From the NCBI GenBank assembly GCA_947396885.1, contig OX377202.1, forward strand, positions 2,418,001 through 2,482,000: a stretch of 64,000 nt of DNA, given 5' to 3'. The notes under the pieces are model-generated. The model ran no database searches. It saw only the letters and a list, made by a program, of their open reading frames with translations, and was not told where the DNA came from. Positions 10,226 to 19,610 of the stretch are shown piece by piece (the first letter of the stretch is position 1; each line of letters begins with the position of its first letter). This stretch comes from Heligmosomoides polygyrus polygyrus. Lineage: Eukaryota; Nematoda; Chromadorea; Rhabditida; Heligmosomidae. Both the position numbers and the translations under genes were made by a program.

Positions 10226-10830
10226 GCAAAATAGGTCATTTTAAACGCAACGACCTAACAAATTGAGTTGGGTAAATCATCTGCTCTCGGTTTTTTATAC
10301 TTACTGGGTTCAGCTGACCATTTCCGAAGGTATCAATATGTACTTATCTATGTAGTTGATTTGAGGCGCACTCTTTGTAATAGTTCCTTAATAAATAAAA
10401 AATAGAGAAAAATGAGATGCGGCCGTTAATCTTCAGTGGCCCCAAATTCCCAGCGACAAGCAGTGGCAGTTATTTATAGCAGCCTCTGTTGTGTACGTAA
10501 GAAATGAAGCCGCAAATAAACATATGCATGCGTATTAAAGCGGTGATGTCTGGCACTGAACACGCTAAACGTGGATGGGTTTCACGTGATTCTCACCGTC
10601 GGTGAGTCTTCCTCTATGTTCTCAACAAGAAGAATTGCTTCCGGTCTGCATATTTGGCGGCAGAGTGGTCATATCACGACTTTCTCGCGATCATAGGACG
10701 ATTTTGTGCGCTTAGAGCTTTATCAGATTGGGAGCTATGCAAACAGAAAACTCCTTATAAAAGGGTCATTAGGGGAAATTCACATGGCGCTCTTCTCATG
10801 CTCCATTTTTTCTCTTCTTCATTCTTTTGT
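10226..10830. other. unassigned stretch upstream of SL1 array
   Basis: No supported gene or repeat terminus. The frame at 10654-10902 runs into the tandem repeat and has no family similarity I recognise. Confidence 0.4.
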
Positions 10831-10876
10831 AGGATGTTTTTAGATAATGTGTACTGTATTTGTACATTCAAGTTTT

Positions 10877-10980
10877 GGTTTAATTACCCAAGTTTGAGGT
10901 AAACTTATCCAACAACTCCAAAGTGTATGTGTGTACCAAAGGATATAATTCTTCATTTTTATAGGATGTTTTTAGATAAT
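10877..10980 (+). ncRNA. SL1 spliced-leader RNA-like gene, unit 1
   Basis: Bases 10877-10898 are identical to the 22-nt nematode trans-spliced leader SL1 (starts GGTTTAATTACCC, ends AGTTTGAG). GTAAAC, the SL RNA 5' splice site, follows directly. In worms this exon is transferred to the 5' end of many mRNAs by the trans-spliceosome. The downstream half differs from the Caenorhabditis SL1 RNA I know. A possible weak Sm-like site ATTTTTATAGG lies near 10955. Function as a donor RNA is plausible but unproven. It could be a pseudogene array. The end given is approximate. Confidence 0.65.
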
Positions 10981-11008
10981 GTGTACTGTATTTGTACTTT
11001 CAAGTTTT

Positions 11009-11112
11009 GGTTTAATTACCCAAGTTTGAGGTAAACTGTGCCCAACAACTCCAAAGTGTATGTGTGTACCAAAGGACATATTTATTCATTTTTATAGGAT
11101 GTTTTTAGATAG
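11009..11112 (+). ncRNA. SL1 spliced-leader RNA-like gene, unit 2
   Basis: An exact 22-nt SL1 at 11009-11030, followed by GTAAACTGTGCCC. Flanks match unit 1 apart from scattered substitutions (for example ACTTTCAAG for ACATTCAAG before the leader). The leader and donor are unchanged. A possible Sm-like ATTTTTATAGG lies near 11088. End approximate. Confidence 0.65.
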
Positions 11113-11141
11113 TGTGTACTGTATTTGTACACTAAAGTTTT

Positions 11142-11221
11142 GGTTTAATTACCCAAGTTTGAGGTAAACTAAACTGTGTTCAACAACTCCAAAGTGTATG
11201 TGTGTACCAAAGGACATATTC
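11142..11221 (+). ncRNA. SL1 spliced-leader RNA-like gene, unit 3 (truncated)
   Basis: An exact 22-nt SL1 at 11142-11163, followed by GTAAACTAAACTGTG, a 5-base insertion relative to unit 2. The unit loses similarity after about 11221, before the Sm-like stretch seen in units 1 and 2. It is the copy most likely to be non-functional. Confidence 0.55.
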
Positions 11222-11624
11222 TGAACCACCGACATTCTAGCACTCTAGTTTAGGTCAGACCTTGCCAAATCTGACCTTGGACTCCGCCGTTTTCAACTTT
11301 TCCGAGGACTCGAATCATCCCCAACAAAAGCTGGACAACGACTTATACGGTCGAAGAATACAAACAAGTTTTTAAGTTCATTTCTGAGGGTTCTCCTACA
11401 GAAGCCCGTCGACATTCTTGACATTGTGTCAAAAATAGCAGCGCAAACGAAGCGTATGAATTAAAAAATTCCAGCCGTCTTTAGATTTATGAATGTGGAC
11501 GATGAAATGGTCAAAGCGTCAGGCCTGATCTTTCAGCTACCGGCATCATTGGCACAAAAGCCAACATCATTTAAAAATTCCGTCATCACCATCGCGCTCG
11601 CAAATTATGATTTTTTTAAGTTCA
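11222..11624. other. unassigned stretch downstream of SL1 array
   Basis: No gene or repeat boundary that I can support. The sequence is unique within the window. Confidence 0.4.
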
Positions 11625-11960
11625 TGTCGCGAAGATGAGCAGCTTTAGGAGCTGGTGGTGCGCCAACCAATCACAACCAAGCAGGGCAAAGACAGCCAAT
11701 CAAAGAAGGCATGCCAGCCAATCAAAATGCTGATCCCACATATCCTCTCTGAAAGGCATGTCATTTTAGTGCGATCTGATTGGCTAGCGCGCTCACATCT
11801 CCGAATGCTGCCCATGTTCGCGACATGTCAGCGCGCCAGCCATAACCGAGCAGATTTCTATCCGAACACACACCAGCTCAATGGGTACCGACCATAGATC
11901 GCCTCTGAGCTTGACTGGCTGGCCCCCCCTTCCAATGCTGCCCACAATCGCGACATGTAT
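11625..11960. mobile_element. Fold-back element D, copy 2
   Basis: The left arm TGTCGCGAAGATGAGCAGC pairs with the right arm GAATGCTGCCCATGTTCGCG (ends ~11825). CCAGCCAATCA and TGATTGGCTAGCG boxes lie between. A third right-arm-like block (CCAATGCTGCCCACAATCGCG) ends at 11955, so the copy is extended or two copies overlap. Confidence 0.6.
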
Positions 11961-12107
11961 CAATTATTTTTTAGAGTACCTCGTGATAGATCCGCATGAA
12001 TTCCTCGACCTGTTGTTAGACATAGTTAATGGAAGCTGCATTCCTTAGGTTCCCCTCCTAAATTCACTAGCATCATATTAAAAAATGCTCTCATCATCAA
12101 CAAGACA

Positions 12108-12372
12108 AGTGTGCCGCAGTAGGAGAAGGCGTCGGCTGCCGCGTGCACCCAATAGCAGGTTACTGGTTCTGATTTTCCGCTCAGGTCAATCATGCTTTCC
12201 ATCTTTCAGGGGGCGGAGAATTGGAGGGTAAAGCTCTGACTTGTTCATCAGCTGGCCTTCGACAGTCATTGTATGCGTTCAAATCGTGTCCACGACATAC
12301 TGAAGAAGTGCAATGCGTGGCGCACCCCAAAAAGGATTGAGTAGCGCCGTTCTTTATCCTTTATCCTTATGT
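12108..12372 (+). repeat. SINE-A, near full-length copy
   Basis: GTGCCGCAGTAGGAGAAGG and GGTTCTGATTTTCC stand for the A- and B-box regions. The body has TTCCATCTTTCAGG and the tail AATGCGTGGCGCACCCC. It ends TTCTTTATCCTTTATCC. The B box has lost the TTCGA core, so it is probably not transcribed from its own promoter. Confidence 0.75.
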
Positions 12373-13371
12373 TGAAAGCGTAATGATACAATCTACTGTT
12401 TTTTGACCTTCTTGTCCAGTTTTGTGCTGCTTCTTTTTCAACTGGGTTCTATATTTTGGACACCCAGTTTGATATTACTCACCGTTGATTTTTTACGAAT
12501 TTTCATGGCATGCGTAAGCCTTATTTTAAAGGTTAAAGGCTAGGAAGAGGCCTTAGGAAATATAGCTAGTTCCGCCCGTCCAGTCCAGCAAAGACTCCAA
12601 AGAATAAAGGTCTACAAAGCCCTTCCTAGAAACGCGGCGACCGTTTCCCGCGTTTGCAAATTCGAGCTCATTTGCGAATTGACATGCGCTAGCCGATTAG
12701 CCGGCTTCGAATGACGCGGAAGGACCAGAGCTGACGTCAACGCAATTGACCCTTCCGAAATTTTGCAGCGCCGAAACGTAGGCGTCAGTCGACATTCGCC
12801 AAATTGCTTCCGCTATGGAGCGCATTGCAAAACCGTGATGAATATCACACAAAGCAACAGATCCAATGAGTCCAACACAAGCCAAATTCGATAGCCATTA
12901 GAACTAACCACTTGCTCCGCTGGCAATATGCCAGCTCCTGCTGTGGCACCACGCAAACTTGCACATCAATCCGTGCCGAAACTGCTTTCGTCGCTGAGGG
13001 GGACATCAGAGATGGGTTGTGTGCTCTTCGAGCGGACAACTCGGCTAGGGAAGGGACTCCAGGGTGTAGTGCGTCCAAGGTGCTCGTGCAGGAACTGCTC
13101 CCGTCTCCCAGTGCTCTCCTGTAGCGCGGCGGTGGAAGAGATCTAAGTAAGACCGCCAAATTCCAATCAAAAGGTTTCATGTCAAAAAATTTTCTGTTTT
13201 ATTTTAACATCAACAAAGATTAGTCCTCAGTCAGTCTATACTCCAGAACATAGCGTCGTGCTCATTGATTGAGGGGGGGGGGGAGGGTCCAACGGCTAAC
13301 ACTACTCAAATCAATGAATCCTCTGACGCTTTCGCGTCAGCACTCTGCCCGTTGTCAAGTCATGTCCTTAA
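12373..13371. other. unassigned stretch
   Basis: Moderately GC-rich from 12600 on. Open frames on both strands (for example 12845-13180 minus, 12928-13146 plus) have no recognisable domain or splice signals. A G-run of 13 bases lies at 13273-13286. Confidence 0.4.
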
Positions 13372-13504
13372 GCCCTAGTTTATACTTGCACCGCAGCACG
13401 GAGCCGCACAATACTCGGAATAGTCATCGATCAGGTGGCGCGAAAAATCGATCTATCACGATCGCGGAACTGCGCCGCCACGCGGCGCAAGTACAAACCT
13501 GCGG
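13372..13504. mobile_element. MITE, family P (chain unit 1)
   Basis: A 133-bp element with termini GCCCTAGTTTATACTTGC and GCAAGTACAAACCTGCGG. TAA lies at 13369-13371 on the left and 13505-13507 on the right. The core holds ATCGATCAGG and ATCGATCTATC. The right TAA is shared with the next element. Confidence 0.85.
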
Positions 13505-13507
13505 TAA

Positions 13508-13641
13508 GGTCCCGTTTATACTTCCGACACCGTGCGACGCGATGCCATGTATAGTGGCCAAACTGATCGATCGCGTCGCTCGATCAATGTGGCCATCATA
13601 AGTGACGTCGCGTCGCTCGGCGTCGAAGTATAATCGGGCCC
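13508..13641. mobile_element. MITE, family P (chain unit 2)
   Basis: A 134-bp element with termini GGTCCCGTTTATACTTCC and GAAGTATAATCGGGCCC. Its flanking TAA trinucleotides (13505-13507 and 13642-13644) are each shared with a neighbour. The core has GGCCAAACTGATCGATCGCG, similar to the MITE inside the Tc1-like element at 25292-25424. Confidence 0.85.
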
Positions 13642-13644
13642 TAA

Positions 13645-13790
13645 GAGATCGCTTAGTGTGCACGCGACACGGGACGCGATGTTAATGAGCGTTTAGGTCT
13701 GGTTATACTTCGGCGACGTTGTTGTCGGCGACGTCGTCGACAGTGTTGCGCGGGGCTACGCATTGCGTCGCTTGAACACTAAGCGCTCCC
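13645..13790. mobile_element. MITE, family R (chain unit 3)
   Basis: A 146-bp element with termini GAGATCGCTTAGTGT and ACACTAAGCGCTCCC, between TAA at 13642-13644 and 13791-13793. A half terminus of family P (TAGGTCTGGTTATACTTC near 13694) is embedded, so the unit is chimeric. Its closest relative is at 26224-26357. Confidence 0.8.
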
Positions 13791-13793
13791 TAA

Positions 13794-13936
13794 AGGCCCC
13801 CACACACTTCTGCGGCAACGTCGTGGCCCTATCGTAAACCATAGGGCAGTGACGCAAAGCTCGCCGCCGGCGGAGTCCCTGCTCTATCCTTAACCATAGC
13901 GGCGAGCGGCGCTGCCGCAGAAGTGTGCGGTGGCCT
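13794..13936. mobile_element. MITE, family Q (chain unit 4)
   Basis: A 143-bp element with termini AGGCCCCCACACACTTCTGC and GCAGAAGTGTGCGGTGGCC, between TAA at 13791-13793 and 13937-13939. Interior blocks CCATAGGGCAGTGACGC match the elements at 873-1380. Confidence 0.85.
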
Positions 13937-14504
13937 TAAGGCCTCGTTTATACTTCGACGCCGAGCGACGCGATGGCTATGCATTAAGGCCAAATTGATT
14001 GATCCCGTCGTCCAGCGTCGACGCCTGCCGGCCGGAATGAATAGAATCAACACGCGACCAATCGCGCCGCTCGGCGTCGCATCGCCTCGCTCTCGAAATG
14101 GGCGCGATGCAACTGTTCGCTTTGGATTTGGGCGCGGTATCGCGGTGGATTGGGGCGCAATCCTTGCAGTGTGGAGTCGCACTTCTCCGTAGTACGTAAT
14201 CGTGCGTACAAAACGCAAACGTGCGTAATCGCGTGACCGGGGGGACGGAACTTTTACTCACTTTTGGCCGCGCCGGCCGCCGCGCGCGCATGCCGCGCGC
14301 GCGACGTCGCGAGCCATTCGCTGGCGGTGCGCACGCACGCATCTTGCTGCATGAATTCGTGAACGGGAACTTGCTGCTGCGAATTTTTGCTGTTGACTAA
14401 CAGCAAACTAACTTACACTAACAACTGACATTATTGGGAGCACTATTGTGATAAGTTCTTCACTATTGGTAGGAAGTTACTGATAATAGTATTTCTGATA
14501 GCCT

Positions 14505-14517
14505 AAGACCATTAGTA
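14505..14517. repeat. Target-site duplication of RTE insertion
   Basis: AAGACCATTAGTA here is repeated exactly at 16093-16105 on the other side of the reverse transcriptase insertion. Confidence 0.85.
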
Positions 14518-16092
14518 TCACCTGTATCACCTGTCGTCCCGTTGATCATCGACTTGCTCGAGCGGGCGCCAGCAGCGTCTCCATTCGTCCCTGTCGCGTG
14601 CCAGAGTGGTCCAATGGATCCTCCTCGCTCGAGGGACACGAAGAGCGTCATATCGGTCGTTCAGGGCTTTCACGAAGAAGTCCGACCAACGCGTTGGTGG
14701 GCGTCCTGGTGTTCTTTTGACATCCCGCGGAATCCAATCTGTGACGGCTCTCGTCCAGCGGGTGTCTGCGAATCGCATTACGTGGCCGGCCCACCTAATT
14801 TTCGACGACTTGGCCCATGCGACAGCGTCTCTGATCTTCGAACGTCGGCGAAGCTCGGAACTCCGGAGGCCTTCTCTCACTTGCGTGAGTCGTGTCACTC
14901 CGAGCATCGTCCTCTCGATTCCACGCTGCGCGACGCTGATCGCGTGTTCATCCTGCTTTCGTATAGCCCAGGTCTCTGAGGCGTATGTTAGGGCAGGAAG
15001 AACAGTGGAGTCGAATAGGTGGGCACGGAGTCGGACGTTCTTCGTTTTCTTCACGACTTCTTCGACGCTCTTGAAAGCTCCCCAAGCCGCTCGTTTCCTT
15101 CTGCTCAGCTCTGGTGCTAGGTCGTTGGTCATGTTGACTTCGCGACCCAGATACACATAGCTGGAGCATTCGGAGATGTTCGTTCCGTTGAGCGAGAATG
15201 GGGCATCAGAATCCCATCCGTTCTTCATGAACATCGTCTTCGTAAGATTCAGCTGCAGTCCAACGCTTCCACATACACGATCGAAGTCGGCCAGCATTCG
15301 TTCCGCCTGACTGATGCTCGGGGTTATGAGCACGATGTCGTCAGCGAAGCGAAGATGGTGCAGTTGCCGGCCGTCGACCTTCACTCCCATGTCTTCCCAT
15401 TCTAGTTCGCGCATGACGTTTTCGAGGGTGGCGCTGAAGAGCTTCGGGGATATGGTATCCCCTTGTCGAACCCCTCTCTTCACGTCAATGACGACGTCGT
15501 TGTAGAATGGTGAGATCTTGGTCGTGAATCCACTGTACAACTCTCGAAGAACTCTGATGTACTGAGTAGGAACGCCCAGGGTGAGCAGGGCTTCCATGAC
15601 CGCTTCAGTCTCGACGGAGTCGAATGCCTTCTTCAGGTCAATGAACGTAAGGCACAGCGGCAGCTTGTACTCTCGCGACACTTCGATGAGCTTCGTAATG
15701 GTGTGTATGTGGTCGATCGTGCTGAATCCTCTCCGAAATCCTGCTTGTTCGCATGGCTGTCCTTCGTCCAGCGTTCTACTAATCCTATTCAGGATGACTC
15801 GAGTGAACAGCTTGTAGACTACGGACAACAGGCAGATCGGGCGATAGTTGCCAATGTCGTGCACGTCTCCCTTCTTGTACAGCAAAACGGTCTTGCTGGT
15901 CTTCCACTGAGATGGAACCTTGCATTCGGACAGGTAGCGTGTGAAGAGCCGCGCCAGGGTGTTGATGAGCGCTGGCGGGAGGTTCTTCAGGTGTTCAGCT
16001 CTGATCCTGTCAGAACCGGGTGCTGTACGTTTCTTCACCGACGAGATGGCGTGTCGGATCTCGGAAGGGAGAACAGAGGGAACGACGTATAG
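14518..16092 (-). pseudogene. RTE-clade non-LTR reverse transcriptase, 5'-truncated LINE insertion
   Basis: The minus-strand frame of 503 codons (16038 to 14527) is an RTE-type reverse transcriptase lacking its N-terminal endonuclease. Visible motifs are FIDLKKAFD (residues ~132-140), VRQGDTISP (~190-198), the catalytic FADD (231-234), and the C-terminal region YLGREVN, LTYASETWAI and [11 protein letters not shown]. Similarity upstream of the first Met (LPSEIRHAISSV) continues to about 16092, where the copy stops, the usual 5' truncation of LINEs. A 13-bp direct repeat, AAGACCATTAGTA, flanks it (14505-14517 and 16093-16105) as a target duplication. The 3' end has TGATACAGG repeats. The reading frame is intact, so the copy is young, but it cannot be complete. 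Confidence 0.95.
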
Positions 16093-16107
16093 AAGACCAT
16101 TAGTAGA

Positions 16108-16690
16108 AACCTTATTTATACCATTTTCACGTCAAATTTGACACCTTTGACGTCGAATTCGAAATTATTCTATACAAGCGTGATGCTTTTCAAGTCAAAG
16201 TGAACGTCTTCGAAATCAAAGCGACCGACTTCCTCAAACTAGGGGATCTCTATGGAGAGCAGGATAATTGTTTGCTTAAAGAAATTTTGGTATAATTTTC
16301 TTGGAAACTGTTTAGTTGACATGGCCGAATGAGTCAATCAACCAAACATCGCAACGTCTTAGACGACGGCATGGCGTAGTCTCTTTATATGGTACAAAAA
16401 TGGCCGCTTTCCGCTCTTTAAAACAAGCTTTAAACCATTATTTTTTCTAAAAAAAAATTAGAATTTTAAAAATTTCAAACAATGTCTTCACTTACTGCGT
16501 AGGTAAACTAAATATTAAAGAAGTCATTCTGAAAATTCGAAGGGGTTCATTTTTTTCAAAATGTTCATTACTCGAATCAAATTATTTTATCCTTTTTGTA
16601 GAGCCTCCATTAAACGTGGAAGAAGCCCGTTTTGATTTCAAAAGTGTTAGACCTGTTTAGAAGAGTGTCCAACTTGGTCCGATACTTGTA
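16108..16690. mobile_element. Family C AT-rich element
   Basis: The left part is TTTATACCATTTTCACGTC with repeated 'TTTGACACCTTTGACGTCGAA'-like boxes. The core contains CCGCTCTTTAAAACAAGC and a long A/T stretch. The right part, TTTAGAAGAGTGTCCAACTTGG, is inverted relative to the left. The same layout recurs at 34955-35880 and 38045-41520. Non-coding. Confidence 0.55.
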
Positions 16691-17019
16691 TGTATATACT
16701 GCAAAATGTTCAAAGTAGGCAATCAGCAAGAGCGGGACGACGATTGGCAATTTGCCAGCCGTCGATAATCGTTACAGGACCCAGGCGCGCGAAGCTAACA
16801 AGCCGTACGCGTTTTCGTAAAGCCATCGCGGGCTCGCCGCGGACGGCGGCGTCGCGCCGGAGGCGCGCGGCCGAAAGTGAGTAAAAGTTTCCGCACCCGC
16901 GTGACCGCGTCACCCGATGTTCGAAGTGCTCATCGTCGTCCAAAACAGCGTGACGCGGTAGGACGCAGCGCTCTGTTCGAATCTCGTCGCCCGGTGATTG
17001 AAATATAAACGGGGCCTAA

Positions 17020-17168
17020 GGTCTCCGTACACTCGACCCTTGCTGTACGGAGGCGGAGGCGGCAGCCTGCGGAAAGGCATCGCTCGACGCAGTTCGCGGC
17101 AAGCCCTGAGCTAGTGTCCTATAGTTAAGAAGAGGGCACCCGTTTTGCCGCGAAAGTGAGCGGAGGCC
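17020..17168. mobile_element. MITE-like chain unit 6
   Basis: It starts directly after the TAA at 17017-17019 with GGTCTCCGTACACTCGACCC. It ends with CGAAAGTGAGCGGAGGCC before TTTA, and the two ends are imperfectly complementary (about 14 of 18). It belongs to the same GC-rich class but a different subfamily. Confidence 0.5.
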
Positions 17169-17335
17169 TTTACGTGTCTATCTACCCGGACAAATGCGCG
17201 TTGGCTACTTGGCTGTGGCGATACGAAGATATGCCGCAAGCACGCCTGAGGCGGTTGGCCTCACGCTTTTATTTCATTTTTTAGAATGGTTATTGTTTCT
17301 ATTATGATGTCCTCTTAAGCTGTTGACCAAGATTG

Positions 17336-17400
17336 ATATCGGCTTTATTGAGGCCAACGTTTCGGCGTCTTTGCCTTCTTCAGAGCCTGGAAAAGTCGAA
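17336..17400 (-). ncRNA. Hammerhead-like motif of Penelope-type element (degenerate)
   Basis: On the minus strand the order is CTGAAGAAGGC, AAAGAC, GCCGAAACGTTGG, then TCAATAAA. Penelope-like retroelements are known to carry small hammerhead ribozymes with a CTGATGA...GAAAC core. Here the first box reads CTGAAGA, so cleavage is doubtful. The stem GGC/GCC pairs. The same arrangement occurs at 27441-27480. It could instead be a conserved but non-ribozyme terminal motif. Confidence 0.35.
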
Positions 17401-17639
17401 ATTATTTACGACACTACTCCTCAAACACCATTTCATCTTGCAGGGTACTTCTCTTGAGGATGCTAAAGACAAGATCTCGGATGAGAGTTGGCAAGAGACG
17501 ACTATCCTTTAAGGTGATATGCCGGAATGGACCACCGATCACCCGTAAGCTGGACGTAACGTGGGTGAATGAGCTTCAGGTTATTTTTTCTTTTGGCTGC
17601 TACCGTGCAATCGCAATCCCATGATCTAATCTCCGATTT

Positions 17640-18022
17640 CATGATGAGATGTGGTTAAAGGTTGTTTTTAAAGGATATTTCATAAACCATCTGCGTTCAG
17701 AACCAAGCTTAGAAGGACAACTAATTTTCTTCAAAAAATCTGAGGAATTGCCTTATTCTACTTCCTCTGGTGGATGTCCGCTTTTGGATGCTTCGGAGAA
17801 GGTTCTCCTTGAGGGAGCCACTGGACCTTCAAAATGGATAAAGAAGAAGACCCAGGAGTCATCCCCCGTGACGACATTCTCGAGAAATTCCTTATTACAA
17901 AAACGAACAAGGAGAGATTGAGCGATACTCAGCCACGAGGCTGAACTGGAATGCGAGGTGGCGCACTTCTTCGAGTCACAGCCAACATCATTCTGAAAGA
18001 AAGGAATTCGTGATCTTTCCAT
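17640..18022 (-). pseudogene. mariner transposase remnant
   Basis: The minus frame contains SASWLSIAQSLLVRFCNKEF followed by LENVVTGDDSWVFFF. The VTGD(D/E)xW motif carries the first catalytic aspartate of mariner-type transposases. The HTH part and the other two catalytic aspartates are absent or out of frame. No terminal repeats were found. Confidence 0.75.
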
Positions 18023-18317
18023 CAGATGGCAGAAGCTTGCAGATGTAAATAGTACAATGTCGTGGGCGAATCTCGAGGTATTTAACTGCTTCGCTCGATT
18101 TCGATGCCGCAGTCTTCCAACTCTAACGATTGCTTAAATAGTAACCTCCAAGCATGATGAAAATAGATTGAGAGTGATTGGATCTCTTCGATGGACTCTC
18201 CCTTAAGGAACCACCTACCAGCTCGCCATAGAACAGTCGGTATAGAATGATTCATCGCGAGCAGCGTACGCCAAGTGCGCATCCAAACCTCCTCCACGAT
18301 AAAAGGCGAAAGACCTG

Positions 18318-18496
18318 GGGCCGGATTCAAGTGTCGGCGGGAGCGGGTGACATGCGATATCATCTCTCTCCTCTTCCTCCCTCCTCGCTCTCTAACCTTG
18401 TCTACCGTCTCTCGCCTCTTTTTACCACTTCGCTCTCCCACCTGATCACTTCCCGTGGGAAGCAGGGAACGTTCCCGGGAATGTTCATGAATCCGG
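18318..18496. mobile_element. Fold-back element F (degraded copy)
   Basis: It opens with GGGCCGGATTCAAGTG, preceded by CTG (18315-18317), and ends with GTTCATGAATCCGGC. Terminal similarity to the copies at 34596-34732 and 45395-46254 supports the call. The right target duplication is not preserved. Confidence 0.55.
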
Positions 18497-18539
18497 CTAT
18501 TGATGTGCGTAATGGTCGCCATTTCAGACCTAACCAGGA

Positions 18540-18866
18540 GACTATCTCAACGCCAGGTCTGGGCGGTACGTTTCAAGTATTGTGTAGGGGCAGAATCGCC
18601 TCTTCCTGGTAGGTAACAAAATGCAGGTATCTCGACCCCAATACAACTCTGCGCAGAGTTAGGGACGACAAATCTTGGACCGTTGGCGGCATATTGATTC
18701 ACGTGCTTCGCAGGTGACGGGCGCGTGCGTGATGAGGCTCCGTATTGCGGCGTAGCGCAGCGCGTATAGGGGTGATCCGGACTCGAGAGCGACGGCTCGT
18801 TGGTTTGGATTCCGCGCGCTGCGGCTGTTTTGCACTCTTTCAAAACCCGCGCTCTTCATGTATGTG
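18540..18866 (+). repeat. SINE-B, tRNA-headed repeat, copy 1
   Basis: Contains an A-box-like GTAGCGCAGCGCG at about 18751 and a B-box-like GGTTTGGATTCCG near 18804. These are preceded by ACAACTCTGCGCAGAGTTAGG (an internal palindrome) and GGCATATTGATTCACGTGCT. An inverted copy lies at 22270-22610. Together they bracket the Tigger-like element. Confidence 0.65.
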
Positions 18867-19610
18867 ACCCGCCTAGTGGCATTATAGTAGCATACTAGTT
18901 ATAGTATATAATGGTATTCATGCATTTACATATAACGTATGCTTCAAACTACAGATTAGCTTAAAAGTTTGCTTCTAAGAACCGAGGCAGTTCTCCACAG
19001 CAATGCCACCTCCAATGTAAATCAATTATAAAATATTTAACATGACATAACTACAGCTTCCCCTCGTTATAACGCGTTTGAAGGGACTGGAGAAAACCCG
19101 CGTTTTAACGGGAGTAGCGCCCTATATAGAGCTGACCTTTGTAGACTTTTTACGCGTATAATTATTTAGAATACCATACAATGACTAAATATAAGTATAT
19201 TGATTAAACATCTGACCACTAGGAAGGCAAAGGGCATCCCTAGGTTATTAATGAAGTCGTGTTCTTGAGGTGCTCTCTGCTATTTGCATAAGTATGACAT
19301 ATCTGATACTTTCATTATCGTTATTCACTTCTTTATAATATCTTTTCTTCATTACACTACATGCGTCTTTACCTTTAGACATGTTTTATTGCTAGTCGGT
19401 TAAGTTAACTCAGTTCCTATGGAAGCAGCATCGAATGGAAGCGTAATGAAGGCCTAGGTATGACCGGGTCTAAGACCGGACTCCTAGGTGCTTCCTTCGT
19501 ATAGGCTGCTCGAAAGTGATTGTTCTCTTCCAGCCGGAATCACGCCATAGCTTTACTGACTACCTAACCGACCTCTGCACCGTTATATCACGACCAAGTT
19601 ATCTGTTTAA

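Larger units (their letters stand above)
10831..11221 (+). repeat. Tandem array of ~132-bp SL1-bearing units
   Basis: Three units start at AGGATGTTTTTAGATA (10831, 10963, 11096), spaced 132 and 133 bp apart. Each has a TGTACTGTATTTGTAC mini-palindrome about 10 bp before the leader, then the SL1 sequence, then CAACAACTCCAAAGTGTATG. The third unit is cut near 11221. No 5S rRNA gene accompanies the units, unlike the 5S-linked arrangement known in Caenorhabditis. Confidence 0.9.
13940..17016. mobile_element. 3.1 kb element with long inverted arms (chain unit 5)
   Basis: The left end GGCCTCGTTTATACTTCGAC and right end TTGAAATATAAACGGGGCC are family P termini. They are bounded by TAA at 13937-13939 and 17017-17019. 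Complementarity continues internally: AACTTTTACTCACTTTTGGCCGCG (read as a 20-plus-4 block near 14247) pairs with its counterpart near 16870-16895, giving discontinuous arms of roughly 200-400 bp. Between the arms sit a 5'-truncated RTE insertion and an AT-rich family C copy. No transposase is seen. It may be a large non-autonomous relative of the short MITEs, or one inflated by insertions. Confidence 0.6.

Noticed and set aside
13829..14342. GC-rich open frames of 121-129 codons on the minus strand
   Set aside because: They cross several MITE borders and reflect GC composition. Inverted arms explain the sequence.
14542..15160. Plus-strand open frames of 145 and 184 codons
   Set aside because: They are antisense to the clear reverse transcriptase frame, which has ordered catalytic motifs.
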